DNA of 56,432 bases from assembly GCF_000485595.1 (NCBI RefSeq), contig NW_014577066.1:687852-744283 (forward strand), written 5' to 3'. A model generated the notes under the pieces. It saw only the letters and a program-made list of their open reading frames with translations, ran no database searches and was not told where the DNA came from. Positions 35,045 through 48,100 of the stretch are shown piece after piece (within the stretch, counting starts at the first letter, position 1; every line of letters begins with the position of its first letter). This stretch comes from Priapulus caudatus. Lineage: Eukaryota > Priapulida > Priapulimorpha > Priapulimorphida > Priapulidae. The position numbers and the translations under genes were made by a program.

Positions 35045-38000
35045 CCCCAGGTTTTTCAACATGTGCTTCGGCATAATTATAAGCCTCTTCTATAATATTA
35101 TTATTTTGTGCTTGTCTCCACTAAACGAAAAAATAGAAAGTATGAAAAATGACAGCCTAAACTGAATACAGGAACCGCGACCGTATACGGCTGCTAGTGC
35201 CATAGTGGGATATTGAAAGTATTTGCTATAGTCTCTCGAGTTCCAAATCTTGTCACTCTATATCCGATCTTACAAGCATGCAAATGAATTTAACATAGAC
35301 TTGTAATATGTAAGACTAGTACGCACGCGATCGCTAGCTCTCCAGTAGCTATTGATATCTGTGGTAGATATGTACATTCGTATATATATTATATATACTA
35401 TCGTTGTATATATTACGTACTTTATTTTAGGTCGCACACGCCTCAAACAGTGCTCGCGCATGCGCCACTATCTTCCGAAAAGATTTATAATATTTTGCAA
35501 AAATTATGATTTAGAATGAAGAAGGGTCAACCTAGCATATGACAAAATTCATACGTTGACCTCAATGAGAAACTAGGAAGCAGACCTTGCTAGTAGGTCC
35601 CCGCCTGATATACAAGTCAGTATAACCTGAATACTGCTTTAGCAATGCGCATATCTCACCAGAGTAGTTAGATTTTGTTATTAAAATGCATTTAGTATGG
35701 TCAGGGGTATCTCGGTAGAGGTTTCGGCAATAAATATTATCAGTAGACCTGTGTTTATAATTAGGAAAGCGCCATAGCCTGTAGGGTGCAAAACTCCTTC
35801 ATCCGCGCCGCCCTTTCCCTTGTCTACCTTGACGCACGCTCAGCCTTTTCCTTCTTCACCGCACCTCAGCTATCTTCCCTGCCGCCTTCCAACAGTCTCT
35901 CACCCTTCTTTCTCCTTACCAGGCCGTATTTACGTACTTTCCCGTTGGATGTATTGCACGTCTGAAACGGTGCTCGCGGCATGCGCAATATTTCCGAGAT
36001 AATAATATTTTGCAAACATTATTAATTTAAAATGAAAGAGGTTTCCTCGCATAGATCTATATCAGTAAAATGTTATTAGTAGACCTCACTTCAGAATAGG
36101 AAGCATACCTTGCATGTAAGGTAGGGGGCCTACCGCTGCAGATATTCTAATTTTCTACAGCCTCTCAACTACAGTATCTTCCCTGCGGCAAGCTATTATG
36201 AAGTTTGTCTCAGACGGCCACTGCACGTCTAACACGGTGCGCGTATTATATAATCTATGCTAGGATTAACTCCTCTTCTTTTAAATGCATATCTTTTGCA
36301 AATACGATTTCTCTCGGAGATTTGGCATGAGCGCGCACCCGTGTTGGGCGTGCAGTTTGGCCGGTCTGAGGAAAAAGTTCATAATCATAGCTTGCTGCGG
36401 TGTGAGAGGAGATGGGAGACTGCGGAAAGGCGGGTAGGAAGATAGCTGGGGGCGGGTCGAAGAAGAGGAGGCTGAGCGAGGGTACAGGGAGGGCAGGGGA
36501 AGGAAGGGAGGCATAAGTAGTCGGTTTTGTATCCTACCATGCTAGGCGCGCTCCTAATTAAAACACCAGGGTCTATAGCTAAAAAGTTTATTAGCCGGAA
36601 AGCTATGCTGACGATATCACATATACATTTATATGTAATCATCAACAAAAATATAACTCCTGCTGGTGAGCTATTTGCGCATGCGCTAACACACTAACGT
36701 AGCCAGATGTGTACTGGCTGATTACGCAGCGGGGCCCTTACATGCGAGGTCTTATCCTCCCGATTTTCTTAAACATGTCAACTGACTGGAATGTTATCAT
36801 ATATATGCTATGGCTCTAAAATAACTCCTCTTCATTTTATTAATGCGATAATCTTTGCAATAATACGATTTCTCTGCGAGATTTGCGTATGAGTGCGCAC
36901 CGCCCCTGTTGAGCGTGCAGTGCCGTTGGGGAAACTCATATATGCTTGCTGCGGTGGAGAGGGGTGGGAGACTGCGGAAAGGCGGTAGGAAGATAGCTGG
37001 GGCGGTAGAAGAAGAAGGAGGGCAGAGCGAGGGACAGAAGGAGGCAAGGGAAGATGGGCGGAGGGCATAAAGTTGTTGTTTGTATCCTATCATGCTGGGG
37101 CGCGCTCCTATTACAAACACAGGTCTACTGATAAAAGTTTATTGGGGAATCTTATGCTGAGATATCACATAACATTTTAAATGTTATTATCACATATAAC
37201 TCTCTGGTGAGATTTGCGCTATCGCTAACACACTAACGTGCAGTGGTGTACTGGCGTATACGCAAGCGGGGACCTTACATGCGAGGTCTTACTGCTACTT
37301 CCTTAAATCATGTCACTTATAGGGATGTTATAATGATCTACTATGCTAAAATAATTCCTCTTCATTTTTATGATATATTATTGCAAATACGTTCTGATCG
37401 GGAGATTTGCGCATGCGCGCGACAGTGTTAGGCGTGCAGTGCTCGTCTGAAGAAAACTTTTATAATATAGCTTGCTGCGGGGCAAGAAGGATGGGAGACT
37501 GGAGGAAAGGCGCAGGGCGCGGCGTTTTTTTTTAGAACGAGTATGATTGCTGAGCGGGGACAGGGGAGGCAAGGGGAAGAGCGAGGGGCATAAGTAGGTC
37601 TTTTGTAGCCTACAGCTAGGGCGGCTCGCCTAATTATAACACAGGTCTACTGATAACATGTTTATTAGGGAAAATCTGTGCTGTAGATAGTCCCCTAACC
37701 ATTTTAAATGTATAATTCCATAACAAATTAACTCTCTGGTGGAGACATTGCGGCATGCGCTAACACACTACATAGCCAGTGGTGCTTGGCTTCTATTACG
37801 CAGCGGGGATCTTACATGCAAGTCTTCTACGATTTCTTAACATAATGTCTACGATGGATGTTATCAATAGAAATCTAATACTAGGTAACTCCTCTTTATT
37901 TTAAATGCTTCTATATCTGCAAATATACGATTTCTCGTCGGAAGATAATTGGCGCATGCGCTGCGCGCACCGTGTTAGGCGCTGCAGTGGCGTCTGAAGG

Positions 38001-41000
38001 AACTTCAATAATTATAGCTGCTGCGGGGAGATGGGGATTGGGAGATCTGAGGAAGGCGGCAGGAAAATACTGGGGGCGTAGAAGAAGAGGAGGCGACGCG
38101 ATGGACAGGGGAGGGCAGGGGTAAGGGCACGCGAGGGCATAAAGTAGGTGTTTTGTACTGCTAATGCTAGGGCGCTCTGCCTAATTATAAACAAGGTTTA
38201 CTGTGGATAAAGTTTATTAAGGAAATCCTAGCGGGATACCCCTAACATGTTTAAATGCATATTAATTATAATTATAACTGGGCTCTAGTGGATATTGGCC
38301 GATTGCGCTAGACCACTAACGTAGCCAGATTGTGTACTGCCCTGATAACGCAGCCTGACTCTACATGCAAGGTTTCCTCCTATTTCTTCCTTATTGCTCT
38401 TACTGATTAGATGTTATCATGAAATGCTCTTGCTGAGGATAACTCCTCTTTTATTTTAATGCATAATCTTTTGCCAATAAGAATTCGTCTCGAGATATGC
38501 GCATCGCGCCGCGCACCCAGTGTTGGGGTGCAGATGCGTCTTGAGGCAAACTTCGTATATAGCTTGCTGTGGGGAGAGGGCGATGGCGGACGTGAGGACA
38601 GCAGCAGGGAAGATGCTGGGGGCAGCGTAGTACAGAAGCAAGGAGCGCTGAGCCGAGGGCAAGGGACGGTCAGAGATGACGCGAGGGCTTAAGTACGGGT
38701 TTTGTACCCTACTGCTAGAGCGCTCTCTATTATTAACACGGTCCGTGATAAAGTTTATTAAGGTATTGATGCGGGATATCGCCTAACAATTTTATATGTA
38801 TATTCCATCACAAAATATAAATCCTCTGCGCTGAGATTATTGCGCATGCGCTACACACGTAACGGTAGCCAGATTGTGTACTGGCTTCTATACGCAGCGG
38901 GGATTTACATGCCAGGGCGTCTTCCTCGCGATTTCTTATGTGTCAACTGATGGAATGTTGGATTATATACTCTAATGCTAGGGGATAACTCCTTTGCATT
39001 TCAACGCCTATCTGTGCCAAATGACGATTTTCTCTCTTTGAGTATTGCGTTGCGCGGCGCACCGTGTTAGGCCGTTGCAGTGCGTCCCCGTCTGAGGAAA
39101 AACTTCATAATATAGCTTGCTGCGGGGGAGAGGGGATGGGAGGCTGAGGAACAAAGCGGCAGCGGAGAGATAGCTGGGGGGGTGAAGAGGAATGGAGGCT
39201 GAACAAGAGAAGGGAGGTAAGGCGGAAGGTCGCTGCGGGCTAAAGTAGGTGTATTGTACCCAACTGCTAGGGCGCTCTCCTAATTATAACCAGGTCTACT
39301 GATTAAAGTTTATTAGGGGAAATCTCTCTCTGATATCTATTGATTATGAGATATCCCTACCACGATTAAATGTTATTCATCACAAATATAACTCTCTGGT
39401 GTAGGATTGCGCATGCGCTAACACAACTAAACTAGCCGATTGGTACTGGCTGGTTACGCAGGGTGGATCTTACATGCAAGGTTTCCTCTATTTCTTCAAT
39501 TTAATGTCAAATAATTGGAATGTTATCATTAAATTATGGCCTAGGATAACTACTCTTCGTTTTAATGCTATCTTTGCAAATCGATTTCTCTCGCGGAGTA
39601 TTGCGCAATGCGCGCGCCACGTGGTTAGGGCGTTGCAGTGCCGTATCTGAGGAAAACTTCTAATATAGCTTTGCTGCTGGGGGGAGGATGGGAGGGACTG
39701 AGGATAAGGCGGCAGGAGGAGATAGCTGGAGGCTCGTGAAGAAGAGGACCCCTGAGCGAGGGACAGGTGCAGCGCAACGGGATAGACGCCGAAGGATACA
39801 GTTACGTGTTTTGTACCTCACTGCTGGGCCTCTCTATTTAACCCAGGCTCCGCTTGATAAAAGGTTTCTTAGAGTATCTATCGCGGAGTACCCCTAATCA
39901 TGTTAAATGCGTATCATCACAAATATAAACTCTCTGGTGAGATATTGCGCATGCGCTAACACGCCTAACATAGGCAGCGGTGTACTTTGGCTTTTAACGC
40001 CAAGCGGGGATGCTTACATGCAGGTCTTCTCGATTTCTTACTATGCTCAACTGATGGAATGTTAATTATATAAAGTGCTATGCTAGGATAACTCTCTTCC
40101 TTTTAAAGTGCATAACTTTGCAAAATACGATGTTCTCTCGGTGAGATATTGCGCTGTGCGCGCCCGTGTTAGGCGTGCAGTGCCCGATCTGAGGCAACTT
40201 CATCATATGAGCTTGCTGCGGGAGAGAGGGGATGGGGAGACTGAGGAATGGCGGCAGGGGAAGAATAGCTGGCGGCCGTAGAAGGAAAGCACTAGGCTTG
40301 AGCGAATGGACAGGGGAGGTAAAGGTAGGCGCGAGAGCATAACCGTACGGTGTTTGTGCTACCTACATTTGCTAGGCGATTCTATTATAATACACAAGTC
40401 TGACTGATAAGTTTCTTAGGCTATTCTAAGCGGACGAGGACCCCCTAACCTATTAATGATTATTCATCACAAATTATAACTCCTTGCGTGATATTGCGCA
40501 TGCCCTAACACACTAAGTAGCGATTGGTGTATGGCTCGCTATACGCAGCCCTGACCTTATGCAAGGTCTTTCATGCCTATTTCTTCAATTTATGTCTACT
40601 GTAAAAATGTTATCATAGAAATCGTATGCTAAGATAACTCCTCTTCACTTTCAAACGCATAATCTTTGCAAAATTACGATTTCTCTCGCGGAGTTATTGC
40701 TCCATGCGCGGCACCGTGTTAGGCGTGCAGTGCCCGGTCTGAGGAAAAATTCATTAATATAGCTTGCGGGATCGAGAGGGGGATTGGGAGACTGATGGAA
40801 AGGGCGAGGGGGATAGCTGAGGGCGGTTTAGAGAGAAGGAACCTGAGCTGAGCGGACAGGGGAGGGACAGACGGATTAGCGGCGCGAGGGCGATAAAGTA
40901 GGTGTTTGTACACTACTGCTAGGGCGCTCTCACTATTATAAACACAGTCTCTGTTTAAAAGTGTTATTAGGGAACTCTAATCGGACGGATACCCCCTACA

Positions 41001-41790
41001 CTCATTAAGATGCGTTATTCGATCACAAATCGTAATAAACTCTTCTCTGGTGAGATATTGCGCATGTGCCACACGACTAACGTAGGCCAGATTGTGTACT
41101 GCTGCAATTATACGCGAGCCCTGACCGTACATGGCAAGCGTCTTCCTCCTATTTCGCTTAAATTATGTCTTTACTGATAAAGTGTTTATCATAGAATCGT
41201 TGCTAGGATACCTCCTCCTTTATTTCAAACGCGTAATCTTTGCGCAATACGATTTCTCTCGGGCAGATATTGCGCATGCGCGCGCCCGTGTTAGGCGTGC
41301 AGTGCCGTTCTGGGAAACTTTCTAATATTATAGGCTTGCTGCGGGCCGGGAGAGGGATGGGACTGAGTAAAGCGGCTGGAAGATAGCTGGGGGCGGCTAG
41401 AAAAAGGAAGGAGGGCTGAGCGAGTACAGGGGAGGCAAGGAGTGAGGGCTAAGTAAGTGTTTTTGTACCCAAATGCTGGGCGCTCTCCCAAGTATAACAC
41501 AGGTCTGCTGATAAAAGCTTTATTAGAGTATCTATGCGGAGATACCCTATATGTTTAATGCTATTCATCACACATTATAACTCCTCTTGTGCAGATGATT
41601 GCGCATGGCGGCGTACCACACTAACGTAACGGATTGAGTGTACTTGGCTGGTATATGCAGCGGGACCTTTACATGCAAGGTCTTTCTCCGATTCGTTCAA
41701 ATGATGTCAACTGATGGAATATTATCATATAAATCTATGCTAGGATAACTCCTCTTCATTTTAAATGCATAATCTTTACAAAAGTCTATT
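35045..41790. repeat. Indel-rich version of the ~540-bp satellite array, about 10-11 monomers
   Basis: Begins with the same sequence as 46299 (CCCCAGGTTTTTCAACATGT), passes through inverted units to about 36240, then direct monomers near 36258, 36815, 37342, 37880, 38436, 38980, 39541, 40083, 40629, 41202 and 41740. Differences from the clean array are mostly single-base insertions and deletions, as in uncorrected long reads. Monomer-specific variants occur in the same order as in the clean copy. No gene here. Confidence 0.88.
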
Positions 41791-43672
41791 ACTTTAGATA
41801 TAGTGTTTACATTACAGGTAGTAGCCCTCATTTGCACACCCTCCCAATTGCCATAAAATTTTATTTGTAGATGCCAATTAACATCAGGATATTTTCTTTG
41901 AGTTCTTAAGGCGTCTTTCAGTCGCCTTAAGAGGAAAACGTTTCATTTCTCATTTAAATGTCACATTATAACCATAAATCCAATGCTGTGATATGTTTAC
42001 TTTGATGAGTCCTCACTTTAAGTTAAAATAAGCCTAAATTTGTTCGAGACCTCCCACGATGCTTTGCAAATGAGGGTTACTATCTTTGAAAGGAAAATGG
42101 GATTCCAGTCTTCTTTTTTTTTATCTCAGACTTCAGTATCCATAAAAAGAACCATCTTTCACTCAGTGAATGGTACGTTGTAATTCCAGTACACGTAAAA
42201 AGTGTCAAGATTAAATTTTGCTTTGAGATAAATTTAAGAGATACATAAAGATATCATAGTTGAAGCTACCATACTTTAACACGTTAAATTCAGAATATAT
42301 TGTTTGCCCCCCCCCCACCCTCAAATTGGATCAAAGCCCCTGATGGAATACAATCAACGATATACACGAAGAACTCAAAAACGCATTATTTGAAATGGAA
42401 AGTTTTGAAAATTCATCGACCTCTATTGATCAGATGACCTATGAAAATAAAATGTAAATGATACAAACAATAGTTGATACTTGCAATTAAAATTCGCGAA
42501 AATGCACCTTTTAGAGATCAAAAATACGAAAAGTTCCTACCGTTGGACGGGGGATACCCCCCTCCCAACTCCCCCCTCGGCCGCTTCTCTCCCGCACAGG
42601 CTCTTGAACCACGGCTGGTCCCCACACACACTTTTTAAAATGAATTGCGTCTCTGGGTTGAATTGTTTTTACTGCGCTTAAATTATGTGTAACAAGGCCT
42701 CAGATTGGGTAAAAGGGGCATAATTTAACCGCGGTTGAAATAATTTATCCCCGGTTGAATTATGTGTAACACGACCTGTAATTGGGTAAAGGGCCAATAA
42801 TTCTACCACGATTAATTTATTTTAACCGCGGTAAAAATAATTATTTCTGAGAACGAAGGCAAACCTCCCATACACGGACACATCTGACTCTATAATCTAT
42901 CACCCGTTTTAAATAGGATTGGAAGATTTGCCGGAAGATTTGCCAGAAGGTTATAATTCATAAGATGAGTCATTAGGATACACATTTAAATGTGTAATAT
43001 ATGTATATATGTATGTTACATACATATATACATATATGTATATATATATATGTATGTATATAACATATATGTACATACATACATACATAACATGATAACA
43101 TACAATATACACATATAAACAACTACTCCTGAGTGTATGCTCATCACGGGTGTATAATTTCAACACAGTTATACATGAGTATTTTTCATTTAGCTTCATT
43201 CACTACTTCTCATGCGCGATGTAGCGCCGACAAACGACAAAGAAAAGTATTATTTATATGAAGAATAGAGATGGTAAGAAGATTGGGCTCGCTGGGCCAA
43301 CGATTCCATGGGTGTGGTGTGTCTGTATATTCGCCTATGATACGCTTAGTGTGGCATGACTGTGCATTCTCCTATATTATGCTTGGGCGCGGCGTGCCTG
43401 TATATTCGCCTATATCATGCGCTGGTGTTACGTACCTTTAGATTCTCATAATAATCTTGGGTGTGTATATATATATATATAACATACACGCATACTCTAT
43501 ACATATACTCATAATATCAATCTTCCGTACGTTTGTGTGTGCGCGCACGTTTGCACGAGCGCGTTCTTTGTCGCGGTTATTCTAACGAGTTTATCTCTAG
43601 AGGAAGGCATCACCGTGCCGATATTCTGAAAGTCAAGCGAAGTTTCTTTTTTTTAATTTACAAAACTAGGAA
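41791..43672. other. Intergenic region with dispersed repeat fragments
   Basis: No gene. 42680-42860 carries two related copies of a unit with ACCGCGGT boxes and TTATGTGTAACA, a family also seen near 34912-34980. 42965-43120 is an ATGT/ACAT low-complexity palindromic block. Short ORFs show no domain. Confidence 0.55.
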
Positions 43673-44819
43673 TTTATTGAAATATGATAAATATATACTT
43701 TTATTTTGATGCATGAACTTGCACGCCATAACGAATGTATGTGCAGAAACATACACACATTTAAATCAATATCAAACTGCAAGATACATCTACGATGAAA
43801 GTCCACACATATAGGTGTCCGACGAACCATAGATGTATATTCTAATACGGTAGGATTAAACTTGCTTAGATGGCACATATATATATAGCGTTGGAATGTA
43901 AAAACGTCTAAAAACGACATTGGCTAATGAAGGATTCATCAAGCTCTCCTCCGTCTACCTTCTATTCTCTCCTATGGAAAAATTATCTGAGAAAATGTGA
44001 GGTGTAACCACGGTCAACCGTGTCGACAATTATTAAGTAGCCCCAGTTCAATGAAGCCGACCCACACGCTGGCTTGGGCACAGGCGGTCACCGTATCGCT
44101 CCTACTCTTAAAAACAACGCATTCGATAACTAACACGTTTTTCTCTCCACTACGCATCCCTGTGATCTCTCATCACACTGAATTTATAAAACTAATAAAT
44201 GCATCCATCACTGCGAATACTTCATGGTTTCGATAAAATTCCATGCAAAATTATCAACGTTTTTATAACACAGTGAGACTAGAAGCTTATTGCTGAATAG
44301 CAATCAAACTTGTTTGGCTAGAATATTGTAATAACAGGTTATTAGACTCTAATTTGCTGCAATGACAGTTTGTGATGTATACTGACCATCCACTAACACG
44401 ACTCCCATTACTACTGCCTGAATCACTGATCCAAATGTACTATGTCAAGCTAAACGCCAATGTTGGCTATAAATCTATCTCAAATGTTATTTTATATAGA
44501 TATATATCTAACGTAATTTGCTCACAAAACTGCCACATGCTATTCTTGTTCTACAACAGTTACAAACTTGAGCTAACAAAACTATTATCACACTATATTC
44601 GACCAAGTAAATGCATAAATTTGAAAGCCAGCTTCCATGGTTCAGCACGGACACAATGATGCCAGCGGCAAACAGCGCACACAGGAACGACAGCTCAACA
44701 TTGCCTCACCATACTTTCAAAATCAATGCCGCACTCGACCTCCACGCTGATATTGCCACCCACGAACCCACTGCCGTCATCACCACCGCCATCATCATCA
44801 CCATCATCACCACGGGCGC
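43673..44819 (-). other. Possible 3' UTR and downstream region of the CEP57-like gene
   Basis: No coding potential. The first canonical AATAAA on this strand downstream of the stop is the reverse complement of TTTATT at 43673-43678. A shorter UTR using a variant signal is possible. The part next to the stop has an ATC/ACC-rich low-complexity patch (about 44756-44815). Confidence 0.3.
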
Positions 44820-45152
44820 CTACTCCCAGCAGATATCATCGCGCGACAGAGTCGACGTTATCGTCCGCACGTTCTTAAGCAGCTCGAGGCTCTCCTGTCG
44901 CGATCGTCTACCAGAGGGCGACAGCGGGCGTTCGGCGGAATGCACGCGGGTCGTCGTCTGCGCAGTCTTGGGCCGGCTGATGCGCCGCTTGAAACCGGGC
45001 GACTCCGTTGCCGTGACGACGCGCGCTTTCCCCGCCCTGCTCTCTCGCGTGGCAGTAGAAGGTCGGGTTGTGTTGGATTGCACTCTATTGCCGACCTGAG
45101 GAATCGATGTCCTAGACGAATACACCTGATCTGCTTCGGCACACTTTTTCAC
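44820..45152 (-). CDS. CEP57: CEP57-like terminal exon H
   Basis: Acceptor gtttcag; 110 codons plus TAG. A basic Ser/Thr/Arg-rich region leads into the conserved C-terminus LELLKNVRTITSTLSRDDIC followed by WE and the stop, a family hallmark. It carries SP/TP sites (TESPG, RPLSPS) that could be phosphorylated; no other domain is visible. Confidence 0.94.
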   Translation of the reverse strand: MKKCAEADQVYSSRTSIPQVGNRVQSNTTRPSTATRESRAGKARVVTATESPGFKRRISRPKTAQTTTRVHSAERPLSPSGRRSRQESLELLKNVRTITSTLSRDDICWE

Positions 45153-48100
45153 CTGAAACGATTTGCGACGCAGGTAGATGGCGAGACGAGAGTCTAACAA
45201 ACATATCGGGAACATCGCTAATCATGCACTAGTAGCAAACGCACTTTAATTTGGCATAACACGGCACAGTCAGATAAATAGATCACTAGGGAATGCAACC
45301 CCCGCTTCAGACGTTAAAGCTTATGTTAGTTATGTAGGTTATTACCATGTCATTACATAGGTATGTAAGTGATTGGCAGGGAGTTATGTTAGTTAAGTGT
45401 TGTTTGCGACACGCACGCACCTTCTCCAGATGCTTGCGCAACTGCGCGATCTGGTGTCCCTTGCTGTCCATACGGTTGACGAGTCGTTCGACCGCGCTCG
45501 CTATGTCATCTCTTACGCCGGCGTCCCGCGTGTTCGACATTTGACGCTGAAGCTCCTCGTGACGTCTGCAAAACACAGGAACGCTCATTGACATTACGAA
45601 AAACCTTCGCCAAAGCATGCGAACGCTCGGGAAGACTGCATCTTGCTCAAACATTGCGTTTCAAATATAGCTATCACTCATGGCACACGAGACTTCTCTC
45701 CTCCCCGCTCTAGGTTGCAGTGAACCTGTATAAACTCGGGTTAAATGTTAGTATTAGGATTATGGTTAGGGTTAGAGTTCATTGCCCTTTAAAGGGATAC
45801 TTTCCTCTAAAATTTGAGAGTATATTATGATAGTAGATTTATAAATAATAGCACATACCTATAAATATCTATAATTACGCATTCACGTTTGTCATAAAAC
45901 AACATTGAATTTCAAAATCTTCATTTTTTGGCGCTGACATGACACCCGCGATCGTGCTGTTTATAACATCGCGATCGCGAACGTTTATAAGATATTGCAA
46001 TCCTTCTGCTCTTAAATTAATAAATACAAAACACCCTCGGTCTGTAGCCTGCAGCTGAAACGTTGCTTTGTGCAACTTTTCAGTGGGTGCGTTGCCAGTG
46101 GCGCCACCGTCTTTGTAAGCAACGGTATAGCCACAGACTAACGGATACACAGACTGGACACTTCGTATACCCTGCTTGCTAAGCGTTTCGATGGTGCTGC
46201 CCCTGGCGAATGTAGCGGTCAACTACTCGAAATGGCCTCGGGGTTGTCTATATTCAAGCCAGTACGGGAGATTACGGTACGCATATATTTGCTAATAACC
46301 CCAGGTTTTTCAACATGTGCTTCGGCATAATTATAAGCCTCTTCTATAATATTATTATTTTGTGCTTGTCTCCACTAAACGAAAAAATAGAAAGTATGAA
46401 AAATTACTCCCGATTGACAGCCTAAACTGAATACAGGAACCGCGACCGTATACGGCTGCTAGGTGCCCTATAGGTAGGGGATATTGAAAGTATTTGCTAT
46501 AGTCTCGAGTTCCAAAATCTTGTCACTCTATATCCGATCTTACAAGCATGCAAATGAATTTAACATAGACTTGTAATATGTAAGACTAGTACGCACGCGA
46601 TCGCTAGCTCTCCAGTAGCTATTGATATCTGTGGTAGATATGTACATTCGTATATATATTATATATACATATCGTATATATTACGTACTATTATTTAGGT
46701 CGCACCACACGCCTCAAACAGTGCTCGCGCATGCGCACTATCTTCCGAAAAGATTATAATATTTTGCAAAAATTATGAATTTAGAATGAAGAAGGGTCAA
46801 CCTAGCATATGACAAAATTCCATACGTTGACCTCAATTGAGAAATAGGAAGCAGACCTTGCATGTAAGGTCCCCGCTGCATATATACAAGTCAGTATAAC
46901 CTGAATACTGCTTTAGCACATGCGCAATATCTCACCAGAGTAGTTAGATTTTGTTATTAAAATGCATTTAGTATGGTCAGAGGGTATCTCGGTAGAGGTT
47001 TCGGCAATAAATTATTATCAGTAGACCTGTGTTTATAATTAGGAAAGCGCCATAGCCTGTAGGGTGCAAAACTCCTTCATCCGCGCCCGCCCTTTCCCTT
47101 GTCTACCTTGACGCACGCTCAGCCTTTTCCTTCTTCCACCGCACCTCAGCTATCTTCCCTGCCGCCTTCCAACAGTCTCTCACCCTTCTTTCTCTTACCA
47201 GGCCGTATTTACGTACTTTCCCGTTGGATGTATTGCACGTCTGAAACGGTGCTCGCGCATGCGCAATATTTCCCGAGAATAATAATATTTTGCAAACATT
47301 ATTAATTTAAAATGAAAAGAGGTTATCCTAGCATAGATCTATATCATAAAATGTTATTAGTAGACCTCACTTCAGAAATAGGAAGCATACCTTGCATGTA
47401 AGGTAGGGGGGCCTACCCGCTGCAGATAATTCTTAATTTTCTACAGCCTCTCAACTACAGTATCTTCCCTGCCGGCAAGCTATATTATGAAGTTTGTCTC
47501 AGACGGCACTGCACGTCTAACACGGTGCGCGTATTATATAAATCTATGCTAGGATAACTCCTCTTCATTTTAAATGCATAATCTTTGCAAAATACGATTT
47601 CTCTCGGAAGATATTGCGCATGAGCGCGCACCGTGTTAGGCGTGCAGTGCCGTCTGAGGAAAACTTCATAATATAGCTTGCTGCGGTGGAGAGGAGATGG
47701 GAGACTGCGGAAAGGCGGTAGGAAAGATAGCTGGGGGCGGTAGAAGAAGAAGGAGGCTGAGCGAGGGACAGGGGAGGCAAGGGGAAGGACGGGAGGGCAT
47801 AAAGTAGGTGTTTTGTATCCTACATGCTAGGGCGCGCTCCTAATTACAAACACAGGTCTACTGATAAAAGTTTATTAGGGAAATCTATGCTGAGATATCA
47901 CATAACAATTTTAAATGTATATTCATCACAAAATATAACTCCTCTGGTGAGATATTGCGCATACGCTAACACACTAACGTAGCCAGATTGTGTACTGGCT
48001 GGTATACGCAGCGGGGACCTTACATGCGAGGTCTTCCTGCTATTCCTTAAATCATGTCAACTGATGGGATGTTATTATATATATCTATGCTAAAATAACT

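Noticed and set aside
44611-45099. 162-aa plus ORF over the CEP57-like terminal exon
   Set aside because: Antisense shadow of the conserved minus-strand exon.
45745-45775. Telomere-like TTAGGGTTAG
   Set aside because: Only about one and a half units; chance or trivial.
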